DNA of 64,000 nt. Origin: Clostridiales bacterium UBA6386 (GTDB taxonomy: Bacteria; Bacillota; Clostridia; Oscillospirales; Oscillospiraceae). Where the stretch lies: positions 28,934-92,933 of the forward strand of contig DJQM01000059.1 in assembly GCA_002437585.1 (NCBI GenBank), read 5' to 3'. A program made the translations under genes and the position numbers. The notes below the pieces were generated by a model, which had not been told where the DNA came from, ran no database searches, and worked only from the letters and a program-made list of their open reading frames with translations. This document shows positions 32,530 to 39,929 of this stretch, in pieces; positions within the stretch are counted from its first letter, which is position 1; every line of letters begins with the position of its first letter.

Positions 32530-32557
32530 ATTATACAACTGAGACCCAAAAAGTCAA
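32530..32557 (-). promoter_or_regulatory. Promoter of the phosphoribosyltransferase gene
   Basis: On the minus strand TTGACT (complement of 32552-32557), 16-bp spacer, TATAAT (complement of 32530-32535). The partial MITE-B end beginning at 32556 touches the -35 box. Confidence 0.8.
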
Positions 32558-32585
32558 GGCACACCACACAATTCGGCAAATTCCC
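32556..32585. repeat. Partial MITE-B terminal repeat
   Basis: AAGGCACACCACACAATTCG followed by GCAAATTCCCGACACGG resembles one end of the MITE-B family. No second end is evident. Confidence 0.45.
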
Positions 32586-32592
32586 GACACGG

Positions 32593-32628
32593 AAAAGCCC
32601 CCGATGGGGAAACCATCGGGGGCTTTCG
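32593..32628 (-). terminator. Terminator, probably the original end of the minus-strand his transcript
   Basis: AAAGCCCCCGATGG/CCATCGGGGGCTTT with T run on both strands. The interval 32629-32965 holds no recognisable gene: it is AT-richer, includes a TCATTGCGAGG REP fragment and a TATAAT at 32917-32922. Confidence 0.8.
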
Positions 32629-32916
32629 CTTGGGGTTTGGAAAGAAGAGAGGTAGAAAAGAGGATTCTACGGAGTTCGAAAGGAAGCGGCTCACGGCTTC
32701 CGCAACCTTTCTTGTCTTTAAGATACTTGGTGCTTTTGAACAGCCAATAACAGAATTGAAAACAAAATTCGACAAATTTGTTAACACCGGGTGCCCCGGC
32801 GGGCAATGCGTGCACCAGCTGGTCTATTCTCGCAAGGCTATAGGGTACCGCTCGGTATCGTTCTGTTTACAGAGTAGAAACGAAAAACGCATGTCATTGC
32901 GAGGAGGCGAATGTGG

Positions 32917-32980
32917 TATAATAATTTTGGACAACTCAGAAAATGACAAAAAGGAGAGAAGCGAGATGCCCACGCCGTAA
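32917..32980 (+). promoter_or_regulatory. Orphan -10 box, ribosome site and start codon fused to hisH remnant
   Basis: TATAAT (32917-32922), AAGGAGAG (32951-32958) and ATG (32966-32968) look like the beginning of a plus-strand gene, but the frame stops after four codons (ATG CCC ACG CCG TAA). Immediately right of the ATG lies the antisense of hisH, so the coding part seems to have been deleted. Confidence 0.5.
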
Positions 32981-32997
32981 TCGATGATGCCGGTCAC
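32968..32997 (-). pseudogene. hisH: Remnant of hisH (first ten codons)
   Basis: GTG overlapping the hisB stop (GTGA) opens VTGIIDYGVG, the conserved start of the imidazole glycerol phosphate synthase glutaminase subunit HisH. Homology ends after the glycine; the family continues NL... but here the sequence changes to ISLLSFL. The rest of hisH and any hisA, hisF, hisI are absent from the window. Confidence 0.75.
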
Positions 32998-33578
32998 TCC
33001 AGAACCCCCTTGGTAGAGGGGATTTCATCGGAGCCGTCCAGTGCCACCGCCGCCCGCATAGCCCGGCCGAAGGCCTCGAAGGCTCCCTCCACAATGTGGT
33101 GGGAATTGACGCCCGCCAGCTGCCGAAGGTGCAGGCTCATGGGGCAATTGCGCACAAAGCCCAGGAAAAACTCTTCCACCAGTTCGGTATCGAAGGTTCC
33201 GATTTTCTCCGTGGGAATTTTCAGCGTGTCATTGAAACTGCTTCTGCCGGAAATGTCCACGGCGGCCAGAATCAGGGTCTCATCCATAGGCAGCAGGAAA
33301 CTGCCGTAGCGGGTGATGCCCCGCTTGTCCCCCAGGGCCTGCCGGAAGGCCTGCCCCAGGCAGATGCCCACGTCCTCCACGCTGTGATGGTCGTCCACCT
33401 CATAGTCGCCTACGCAGTGCAAGTTCAGGTCAAATTTTCCGTGGGCGGCAAACAGCGTGAGCATGTGGTTGAGAAACCCCACCCCTGTGCTGATGTCCGC
33501 CTTTCCTGTGCCGTCCAGGTTCAGGCTCAGGGAAATGTTGGTTTCCGCGGTATTGCGGGTGATTTCCGCCGTTCTCAT
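32994..33578 (-). CDS. hisB: Imidazoleglycerol-phosphate dehydratase
   Basis: A 194-residue complete HisB, catalysing dehydration of imidazoleglycerol phosphate to imidazoleacetol phosphate in histidine synthesis. Both manganese-binding motifs are intact: GFLNHMLTLFAAHG plus DDHHSVEDVGI, and the second-half NSHHIVEGAFEAFGRA, with the usual IPSTKGVLE end. Start overlaps the stop of the hisC remnant (ATGA), as in a working operon. Because the genes on both sides are broken, it is unlikely to serve a complete pathway unless the missing enzymes lie elsewhere. Confidence 0.95.
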   Translation of the reverse strand: MRTAEITRNTAETNISLSLNLDGTGKADISTGVGFLNHMLTLFAAHGKFDLNLHCVGDYEVDDHHSVEDVGICLGQAFRQALGDKRGITRYGSFLLPMDETLILAAVDISGRSSFNDTLKIPTEKIGTFDTELVEEFFLGFVRNCPMSLHLRQLAGVNSHHIVEGAFEAFGRAMRAAVALDGSDEIPSTKGVLE

Positions 33579-34413
33579 GAGAGCACCTCCTGTAATGTTT
33601 CCACCAGCACCGCCATCTGGGCGGGGGTGCCGATGGTGATCCGGTTAAACTGACAAATCCGTTCGGATGCAAAGTGGCGCACCAGAATGCCCCTGGATTT
33701 TAGGGAAGCTCTGATTAAATCGGCAAGCGCTGACGGCGAGAGGTTTTGTTTCCAGGCAAGGTTCTAAAAACGGAGGAATACTGTATGTATTTCCCGTTTT
33801 TAGAACCGCAGTCTGGGAGCAAAAGATCCGTCGTTCAGCCGCAGACGATTTATTCAGAGTTTCCTTAGCTTTTTGTACAATTCCAGGCCGTCCATTTTGT
33901 CGGCTCTGGCAAAAAGGAAATTGGCCTTGCTGGGCAAAACCCGGAAGCCCAGGGTCTTCAGCTGAGCCGCCGTCCATTCCCGGGTTTCCATAATATTCCG
34001 GCACCGGGCTTTGTAATAGTCCTCGGCCTCCACGGTAGCTTCCCCCAGCAGAAGCGTCAGGCGGCTGATGTTGTAGGGATTGGTGGAATATTTGATCTTC
34101 TCCAGATCGGCAATGACCTCCGGGCAGGCGAAGGCATAGCCCAGCCGGCCTCCGGCCAGGCACCGGGACTTGGAGAAGGTGCGCACCACCAATAGATTCT
34201 CGTATTTTCCGATCAGCGGCAGGGCGCTTTTCCCGCCGAAGTCCACATAGGCCTCGTCAACGACCACCAGAGAATCCGGGTTCGTCCGCAGAATCTGTTC
34301 GATCTGGTGCAGGGGAACGGTCATGCCCGTGGGGGCATTGGGATTGGCGATGACGATGGGCTTGTTTTTGCCGCAGTACTTCCGGTAATTCAGGGTGAAC
34401 TCCTCCTCCAGGG
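33575..34413 (-). pseudogene. hisC: Broken histidinol-phosphate aminotransferase
   Basis: The central and C-terminal HisC sequence is present but the first half is missing and a repeat interrupts the end. From 34413 it reads PLEEEFTLNYRKYCGKN, then IANPNAPTG, DEAYVDFGG and the PLP-lysine motif TFSKSRCLAGGRLGY. At LYKKL (33868) a 163-bp element intervenes and forces RKL-stop; beyond it the sequence resumes as KSRGILVRHFASERI and GTPAQMAVLVETLQEVLS and overlaps hisB. Removing the element restores the frame LYKKL-KSRGIL exactly. At the 5' side the sequence is joined out of frame to hisZ. Confidence 0.88.
33703..33865. mobile_element. MITE-A, 163-bp miniature inverted-repeat element inside hisC
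   Basis: Terminal repeats GGGAAGCTCTGATTAAATCG and (reverse complement of the right end) AGGAAACTCTGAATAAATCG match at 17 of 20 positions. TA lies on both sides (33701-33702 and 33866-33867), the signature of a TA target duplication as in Tc1/mariner-type MITEs. The core includes a long hairpin GGTTCTAAAAACGG.../...CCGTTTTTAGAACC. No coding capacity, so a transposase in trans would be needed. Confidence 0.88.
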
Positions 34414-34857
34414 GAGCTTGTCATACTGGCCTCCGGCCAGGACGCTGGCAGTGATTCCGGGCAGATGCCCCCGGAACACCACGCCGCTGTAATAGCCCAG
34501 ATCGTTGCTCACGGAGAAGTCCGTCAGATCGCCCACGCACTCCAGCCCCGCCTGCATGATCTCCCGGTAGTCCCGGTAGACGTTCTCGCTGTAATAGACC
34601 TTCTGCACCACCCCCGATGCCTCCGGGGCGTTCTTCACGATGGACAGCGTCACGTCCGGCTTCAGTGCCATGAGCTTGCCCCCCTCGCCGGAAAAGGTGA
34701 TGATCCGGTCGGAGATCAGAAAATCCTTGTTGCGCACATACAGGTCGTATTCCTCAAACCGGCTCATTTTGTAGGGGGTGTAGCCGTAGCACTGGTACAG
34801 CCCCCGCAGGGCGAAGACCGCCTGCTCCTCACTTCTCCAGATCTGAGCCGTCGTCAT
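34414..34857 (-). pseudogene. hisZ: Broken ATP phosphoribosyltransferase regulatory subunit
   Basis: HisZ-type sequence (class II tRNA-synthetase-like): YGYTPYKMSRFEEYDLYV, KLMALKPDVTLSIVKN, VYYSENVYRDYREIMQAGLE. After GDLT (about 34522) it jumps in frame to DFSVSNDLGYYSGVVFRG, skipping roughly 130 residues that intervene in normal HisZ, and at LAGGQYDKL it is joined to hisC in another frame, giving PWRRSSP-stop. About 148 residues versus 330-390 expected. hisG and hisD, normally next, are absent. Start overlaps the end of yerC by 29 bases. Confidence 0.85.
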
Positions 34858-35149
34858 CGGTTTTATCCTCTTTCTTCAGATTGTCCAGTGCCTTCCGGTA
34901 GCCGCTGCCGTAGTTCAGGCACCGGTTCACCCGGCTGATGGTGGCGGAGCTGGCTCCCGTTTCCTCGGAGACCTCCAGATAGTTCCGCCCCTCGTCCAGA
35001 AGATATGCCACCCGGAACCGCTGGGCAATGGACTGCAATTCCTTGATGGTGCAGATATCCTCGAAAAACGCCCGGCAGTCGGCGGGGGTCTTCAGGGTCA
35101 GGATCGCATCGTAAAACAGTTCCTCGTCCCGGTGTCGAATCTTCTCCAT
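34829..35149 (-). CDS. yerC: YerC/YecD family TrpR-related regulator
   Basis: A 106-residue DNA-binding protein of the TrpR superfamily, YerC/YecD branch. The HTH is clear: LDEGRNYLEVSEETGASSATISRVNRCL (residues about 52-79), preceded by the helical IKELQSIAQRFRVAYL. ATG 35149 was chosen over a TTG at 35158, which lies only 2 bases from the AAAGGA site. It heads the his operon, so it may regulate histidine genes; it remains intact although the genes behind it are broken. Confidence 0.88.
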   Translation of the reverse strand: MEKIRHRDEELFYDAILTLKTPADCRAFFEDICTIKELQSIAQRFRVAYLLDEGRNYLEVSEETGASSATISRVNRCLNYGSGYRKALDNLKKEDKTDDDGSDLEK

Positions 35150-35183
35150 AGCTGCCAAATTCCTTTCGGTATTGTTCCTGACT

Positions 35184-35212
35184 ACTTTAACACTTCACTT
35201 TATTAAAGTCAA
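35184..35212 (-). promoter_or_regulatory. Promoter of yerC-his with embedded inverted repeat
   Basis: On the minus strand TTGACT (complement of 35207-35212), 17-bp spacer, TAAAGT (complement of 35184-35189). ACTTTAA (35184-35190) and TTAAAGT (35203-35209) form an inverted repeat spanning -10 to -35, a plausible operator for YerC autoregulation. Confidence 0.65.
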
Positions 35213-35252
35213 GCACTATCTACAAGTTCCAATTCACTTTTTTAGAAAAACT

Positions 35253-35282
35253 GTATAAGCCCCGGAAAAGCTGCCCATAATC
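35253..35282 (+). promoter_or_regulatory. Possible sigma-F promoter of the SpoIIQ-like gene
   Basis: GTATA (35253-35257), 15-nt spacer and GCCCATAATC (35273-35282) approach the forespore sigma-F pattern GYATA-N15-GGnnAnAnT. No sigma-A pair is seen. The second G of the -10 is missing, so this is a moderate match. Confidence 0.5.
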
Positions 35283-35303
35283 AGCCTCGGAGGTGCTTAT
35301 ACA

Positions 35304-35981
35304 ATGAGCGACAACAAACGTTCCCGCCGCGGCGGTCAGGGCTACTACATAGCCCTGATTCTGTGCGCCGCGGCAATCGGAATCACAGGCTATGTATACT
35401 ACAGAAACACCAATCTTCCGGAATCCGTCTCCCAGACGGAGGCGGCAGCGGAGGCGCCCGCATTGGGTGTCCAGCCGGAGGACGTACCCGTCATCGCCAC
35501 TCAGCCCCCGAAGGCTTCCACCGGCACGGCTCCGGCGGCCACCACGCCCCCGGCGGTGAAGAAGGAGCTTCAGACCATGTCCCCGGTGTCCGGAGAAAAT
35601 ATCTTCGGCTACTCCATGGAGGCGCTGAGCTACAACCAGACCACCCGGGACTGGCGGGTGCACAACGGCGTTGACCTGGCAGCGGAGCCGGGAGACCAGG
35701 TCCTGGCCGCCGCCGAGGGAGCCGTGGCCACGGTTTACGAGGATGATGCCATGGGTACCACGGTGGTCATCCGTCACCAGGACGGCTATACCACCTGCTA
35801 CGCTTCCCTGGCGAAAAATCCGCTGGTGAAGCCCGGAGACGCGGTGACCATGGGTCAGCCCATCGGCTACGCCTCGGACACCGCCCTGGTGGAAAGTGCC
35901 CTGGGCACCCACGTCCATTTCGGAGTGACGAAGAACGATGCCCCGGTAGACCCGGCGGAATTCCTGAGCATCGGCAAATAA
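35304..35981 (+). CDS. SpoIIQ-like M23 (LytM) peptidase-domain protein
   Basis: A 225-residue bitopic protein: N-terminal membrane segment at about 15-33 (YYIALILCAAAIGITGYVYY), a Pro/Ala/Thr linker, then an M23/LytM domain from about residue 95. The domain begins GYSMEALSYNQTTRDWRVH, a pattern seen in forespore SpoIIQ. Zinc ligands HNGVD and the HVH motif are kept, but the usual YAHL histidine is serine (CYASL), so peptidase activity is doubtful. SpoIIQ pairs with SpoIIIAH during engulfment. A sigma-F-like promoter supports this role. A generic membrane M23 protein is the alternative. Confidence 0.75.
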   Translation: MSDNKRSRRGGQGYYIALILCAAAIGITGYVYYRNTNLPESVSQTEAAAEAPALGVQPEDVPVIATQPPKASTGTAPAATTPPAVKKELQTMSPVSGENIFGYSMEALSYNQTTRDWRVHNGVDLAAEPGDQVLAAAEGAVATVYEDDAMGTTVVIRHQDGYTTCYASLAKNPLVKPGDAVTMGQPIGYASDTALVESALGTHVHFGVTKNDAPVDPAEFLSIGK

Positions 35982-36040
35982 GGAAAACAGTGCAGGGGCG
36001 GCCCCGGCCGCTCTTGCGCCTTTCCGAAACCCTGTACGGC

Positions 36041-36072
36041 AAAAACGGGCGCGGTGCTGGTGCACCGCGCCC
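36041..36072 (-). terminator. Terminator of the DUF1576 gene
   Basis: GGGCGCGGTGC/GCACCGCGCCC 11-bp stem followed on the minus strand by GTTTTTG. Confidence 0.88.
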
Positions 36073-36080
36073 TGTAACCG

Positions 36081-37418
36081 TTACTTTCTTGCCTCCAACG
36101 CCTGGCGGGATTGCCTGTCCTTCACATGGTGCTCTAGATTGGGGATCAGGATGATGCACACCAGAGCCGCGGTGAAGCCGCCGTTATACAGGCAGTAGCC
36201 GCCGTGAAGGCTTGGCACCGAGGTCACCAGCAGATAGTGCATGGCACCCGCCGCAATGCCCCACTGCCAGCCGTACTTGTCAGTGACCGGGCTCAGGCCG
36301 TTGGCATAGCACAGTCCCACGCAGATGGCCTGGGCGTTGAGCACATAGCTGAAGCTGCCGCCCAGCAGTGCCGACAGCAGACCGCAGACCCAGGAGGCCA
36401 CGGCGTAGCCCAGCATAATCGGCAGCACGTTCCCCGGATGGGAGCCGGAATTGCAGGTGGAGAGCATACAGAAAAGAATGCCGAAGGTCACGCCGTTGAA
36501 GGTGGCTCCGATGAGATTATAGTAACCCAGAATGAACAGGCCGAACACGCCCACGTTCATCAGGAACACGGCGTTGCCGTAGGTGCCGGTGAAGTTATTC
36601 ACATACTCCGGATTTGTCATCAGATGCCAGTAGTCCTTGGGGCGGCAGCCCATAGCGAAGGCGCAGATCACGCAGGTGCCGAAGAGGATCAGGCAGAAGG
36701 TATTGACCGTAGTCCGGGAGGCAATCTTCAGCAGTGCTGCGTCTGCGCCGGCAGGCAGCTGAACGCCCAGGGTGTTGTGGAGCGTGGCATTCAGGAAGAA
36801 GGCCATCATGCCCACGGGCAGAGCTGCGGAGTACAGGTCAAAGCCCTTATGTACCTTCGGCGAGTGCGCCAGACCCGCAGGCAGGAAAAAGCCGATGCAG
36901 AAGCCAACCACCAGAGCAATCAGGATGCCCTGGAGATTGAAGCCCACCGCCTGCGCGTTGGGATAGCGGATCATCAGGTCGGTGATGAGCGGGGCGATGC
37001 CCGTGGAGAAGAGCATGGCATTGACGTTGGGGCCGAACTTCTCCCGGCGCACCAGGCAGTAGGCCATCACGCCGAAGAAGGTGGGCCAGACGTTCAGAAT
37101 GTTGATGCCCCAGGAGCCGAAGCCCAGGGTCAGGATAAAGGCCAGGGTGGACACGTTGTTGGGCGTGCCGCCGAAAAGCACAAAAAGTGCCAGGCACAGA
37201 TAGCCCACCAATGCCATATTCAGGAAGGTGGCGCCATAGCCGCCTACGGCAAAATAGTTGGTGGACAGCTTGCTGGGCTGGCTGAGAATCTGCCACAGGC
37301 CGGAAAGCATGGTACTCCTGTCCGGCATAAAAAACGCCGCGATCAGGAAAAACGTGGCAAAGCAGCCGAAAAACAGCTTCAGAAATTCGCCTTCCCGCAG
37401 AGAATTGATTTTTTTCAT
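36081..37418 (-). CDS. DUF1576 family multi-pass membrane protein
   Basis: A 445-residue membrane protein with about eleven hydrophobic segments; internal symmetry is suggested by repeated NxxxNxxPTF / NSGSHPGNVLP segments. Resembles the DUF1576 family of Firmicutes, of unknown transport function. Start ATG 37418 follows GGAGG with 8-nt spacing; a longer frame lacks an RBS. Divergent from the purine operon across a 431-base gap, which raises the possibility of a link to purine or nucleobase metabolism but proves none. Confidence 0.8.
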   Translation of the reverse strand: MKKINSLREGEFLKLFFGCFATFFLIAAFFMPDRSTMLSGLWQILSQPSKLSTNYFAVGGYGATFLNMALVGYLCLALFVLFGGTPNNVSTLAFILTLGFGSWGINILNVWPTFFGVMAYCLVRREKFGPNVNAMLFSTGIAPLITDLMIRYPNAQAVGFNLQGILIALVVGFCIGFFLPAGLAHSPKVHKGFDLYSAALPVGMMAFFLNATLHNTLGVQLPAGADAALLKIASRTTVNTFCLILFGTCVICAFAMGCRPKDYWHLMTNPEYVNNFTGTYGNAVFLMNVGVFGLFILGYYNLIGATFNGVTFGILFCMLSTCNSGSHPGNVLPIMLGYAVASWVCGLLSALLGGSFSYVLNAQAICVGLCYANGLSPVTDKYGWQWGIAAGAMHYLLVTSVPSLHGGYCLYNGGFTAALVCIILIPNLEHHVKDRQSRQALEARK

Positions 37419-37666
37419 TTCAAGCACCTCCGTAGTAAAAAGGGCAATCCAGCCCCCAAACTGAATTGCCCAGACGGTCGGCATATTCTTCTCCCACACT
37501 CCACCGTGGTTCCCCACGAAATCCGTCAGTCATGCGGGATGCTGGTTCTATTGTACGAAAGCTTTTTCCCTTTGTCAACCGCTACTTGCGGAATTTGGTG
37601 TTTTATTTTGTCAGAATCCACATGAAGTCGGCGCAAACTTCGTCAGAAATTGTCTTGGATGCTGCC

Positions 37667-37695
37667 TTGACGCAAATTTTGACCCGTGTTATAAT
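37667..37695 (+). promoter_or_regulatory. Promoter of the purine operon
   Basis: TTGACG (37667-37672), 17-bp spacer, TATAAT (37690-37695), start near 37702. It leads directly into the riboswitch. The rest of the divergent gap (37419-37666) shows no gene. Confidence 0.88.
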
Positions 37696-37711
37696 TTTGG
37701 TATCACCAACG

Positions 37712-37792
37712 CAAACCCTTATGACTGACGGATTTTGTGGAGCACCACATGGAGTAAGGGCATATGTTTTCTGCCGACCGTCTGGGCTCACT
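37712..37792 (+). ncRNA. ZTP riboswitch (pfl motif)
   Basis: The leader folds as the ZTP/ZMP-sensing pfl RNA: P1 arm CCCTTA (37716-37721), core TGACTGACGGA, a small hairpin GTGG-agca-CCAC, closing arm TAAGGG (37755-37760), linker, and the conserved 3' element CCGTCTGGGC (37778-37787) that forms the pseudoknot. It binds AICAR mono/triphosphate, which accumulates when 10-formyl-tetrahydrofolate is short, and typically turns on purine and one-carbon genes. It directly precedes purE. Confidence 0.88.
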
Positions 37793-37827
37793 GATTCCTT
37801 TTCCGGGAAGAAGTGTGCCCATTTTTT
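37784..37827 (+). terminator. Riboswitch-controlled terminator
   Basis: GGGCTCACT (37784-37792) pairs with AGTGTGCCC (37812-37820) and is followed by ATTTTTTG. Its left arm overlaps the CTGGGC of the ZTP riboswitch pseudoknot, so ligand binding should prevent the terminator and allow transcription. This is a transcriptional on-switch by inference from the overlap. Confidence 0.82.
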
Positions 37828-37849
37828 GTTGCGATCTTGGAGGTTACAC

Positions 37850-38344
37850 ATGAAAAAAGTTGGAATCATCATGGGCAGCGACAGCGATCTTCCCATCCTG
37901 CGAAAGGCAATGGACACCCTGGAAAGCCTGGGCATTCCCTATGAGTGCCACATCTATTCCGCCCACCGGACGCCGGAGGAGACCCGGCAGTTTGCCCTGA
38001 ACGCCCGGGCGAACGGCTTCGGCGCCATCATCGCCGCCGCCGGCATGGCCGCCCATCTGGCCGGTGCCGTCGCCGCGAACACCACGCTCCCCGTCATCGG
38101 CATTCCCTGTAAATCCACCTGTCTCGACGGCATTGACGCCCTGCTGTCTACCGTAATGATGCCCTCCGGTATTCCCGTGGCCACGGTAGCCATCAACGGG
38201 GGCGTGAATGCCGCTTTGCTATGCGCTCAGATTCTGGCTGTGTCCGATCCCGCGCTTGCCGCCCGGCTGGACGCCAGGCGGGCTTCCGACAGCGCGAAGG
38301 TACTGGAAAAGGACGCGGCACTTCAGGCCGAACTGAACCGGTAA
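37850..38344 (+). CDS. purE: 5-(carboxyamino)imidazole ribonucleotide mutase
   Basis: A 164-residue PurE, which makes CAIR (4-carboxy-AIR) from N5-CAIR in step 6 of purine synthesis. GSDSDLP at the start, the catalytic SAHRTPE (about 41-47), and [19 protein letters not shown] are present; SAHRTPE is the class I pattern. No purK is in the window. GGAGG is 7 bases upstream of ATG 37850. First gene of the operon, right behind the ZTP riboswitch. Confidence 0.95.
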   Translation: MKKVGIIMGSDSDLPILRKAMDTLESLGIPYECHIYSAHRTPEETRQFALNARANGFGAIIAAAGMAAHLAGAVAANTTLPVIGIPCKSTCLDGIDALLSTVMMPSGIPVATVAINGGVNAALLCAQILAVSDPALAARLDARRASDSAKVLEKDAALQAELNR

Positions 38345-38458
38345 TTCCCCGGAAACCGGCCTTCCGCTGCTCCGGCAGCCAAGCGGAGGGCGGTGGGCCG
38401 CCTTCCCACCTTTCATTTTCCGCGGCTTCCCGCGGTATTCCATAAGGAGGATTCCAAC

Positions 38459-39880
38459 ATGGGCGGATTCTTCGGGGCAGCCTCCCGTAAAAGCTGCAAG
38501 TACGACGTTTTCTTCGGCACGGACTATCACTCCCACCTGGGCACCAAGCGAGGGGGTCTGGCCTTCTTCGACCCGGAAAAGGGCTTCCAGCGTCAGATCC
38601 ACAACATCGAAAACACCCCCTTCCGGACAAAATTCGAGTCCGATCTGGAAAAGTTCTCCGGCTGCTATGGCCTGGGCTGCATCTCCGATACCGACCCCCA
38701 GCCCCTTCTCGTGCGCAGTCACCTGGGGCTGTTCGCCATCTCCACCGTGGGCATCATCACCAACGCTGAGGAGCTGGTGGAAAAGACCTTCTCCGGCCCG
38801 GGCTATCAGTTCATGGCCATGTCCTCCGGCAGCGTCAACGCCACCGAGCTTACCGCCGCCCTCATTAACCGCTGTGACAATCTCATCGACGGCATCCGCT
38901 ACGCCCAGGCGGCCATCGAAGGCTCCTGCACCATTCTGATCCTGAACCGGGAGGGTCTTATCGCCGCCCGGGACTCCATGGGCCGGCTGCCCATCGTCAT
39001 CGGCCGGGGAGAACGGGGCTGCTGCGCCGCCATGGAATCCTTCGCCTGCCAGAAGCTGGGCTACAAGCCCTGCTATAATCTGGGGCCGGGAGAAATCGTC
39101 CGCATCACCCCGGACGGCTATCGTCAGCTGTCCGCCCCCGGTGAGAAAATGCGCATCTGCGCCTTCCTGTGGAGCTACTACGGCTACCCCAACTCCAATT
39201 ACGAGGGGGTCAACGTGGAGGTCATGCGAAACCGGAACGGCGAAATTATGGCTCGGAACGAAATGGAGACCGGGACTATGCCGGATGTGGACTATGTGGC
39301 GGGGGTTCCGGACTCCGGCCTGCCCCACGGCATCGGCTACGCCAACTTCTCCCACAAGCCCTTCGCCCGACCCTTCGTGAAATACACCCCCACCTGGGCC
39401 CGCTCCTTCATGCCCTCCAATCAGGAGATGCGGAATTTGGTGGCGGAAATGAAGCAGATTCCCGTGCCGGAGCTCATCGAAGGCAAGAAGCTGCTGCTGG
39501 TGGACGACTCCATCGTCCGGGGCACCCAGCTTCGGGAAACCGTGGATTTCCTGTACAAAAGCGGCGCCAAGGAGGTACACATGCGCTCGGCCTGCCCGCC
39601 CATCCTGTACAGCTGCAAATACCTGAATTTCTCCAGCAGCAACTCGGAAATGGAGCTGCTCACCCGCAGAACCATCCAGACCCTGGAAGGGAATGTGGGA
39701 CAGCATCATTTGGACGAGTATGCCGACCCCACCACCGAGCGGGGCAAAGCCATGCTGGACACCATCTGCAGGGAAATGGGCTTTGACTCCCTGGGTTACC
39801 AGACCCTGGACGGGCTTCTGGAAGCCATCGGCCTGGATCGGGACAAAATCTGCACCTACTGCTGGACGGGAAAAGAATAA
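38459..39880 (+). CDS. purF: Amidophosphoribosyltransferase homologue lacking the N-terminal cysteine
   Basis: A 473-residue PurF-like protein. The C-terminal phosphoribosyltransferase domain is intact with LLLVDDSIVRGTQL (PRPP loop) and DYVAGVPDSGLPHGIGYA. The N-terminal Ntn-type glutaminase domain is present (TDYHSHLGTKRGGLAF, DSMGRLPIVIGRG), but it begins MGGFFG where classical PurF has a processed Cys nucleophile (CGVFG); Cys-13 is not at the mature terminus. ATG 38459 with AAGGAGG 8 bases upstream is firm, so this is not a start-site error. It may use free ammonia or a partner. Homologues of this form exist in other anaerobes. It is the only PurF in the window. Confidence 0.85.
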   Translation: MGGFFGAASRKSCKYDVFFGTDYHSHLGTKRGGLAFFDPEKGFQRQIHNIENTPFRTKFESDLEKFSGCYGLGCISDTDPQPLLVRSHLGLFAISTVGIITNAEELVEKTFSGPGYQFMAMSSGSVNATELTAALINRCDNLIDGIRYAQAAIEGSCTILILNREGLIAARDSMGRLPIVIGRGERGCCAAMESFACQKLGYKPCYNLGPGEIVRITPDGYRQLSAPGEKMRICAFLWSYYGYPNSNYEGVNVEVMRNRNGEIMARNEMETGTMPDVDYVAGVPDSGLPHGIGYANFSHKPFARPFVKYTPTWARSFMPSNQEMRNLVAEMKQIPVPELIEGKKLLLVDDSIVRGTQLRETVDFLYKSGAKEVHMRSACPPILYSCKYLNFSSSNSEMELLTRRTIQTLEGNVGQHHLDEYADPTTERGKAMLDTICREMGFDSLGYQTLDGLLEAIGLDRDKICTYCWTGKE

Positions 39881-39929
39881 CCCGGCGGCAACGCCTGCTT
39901 TTGACAAAAATAAAGGAGTAAGTAATATT

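Noticed and set aside
32630..32980. A 116-residue plus-strand frame left of hisB
   Set aside because: No ribosome site at its start, no family resemblance, and it overlaps an orphan promoter and repeat fragments.
33703..33865. Insertion sequence with its own transposase
   Set aside because: Only 163 bp with stops in all frames; it fits a non-coding miniature element.
38393..38458. Earlier in-frame ATG for the purF-like gene, which might supply an N-terminal Cys
   Set aside because: No ribosome site, no Cys in position, and AAGGAGG lies exactly before ATG 38459.
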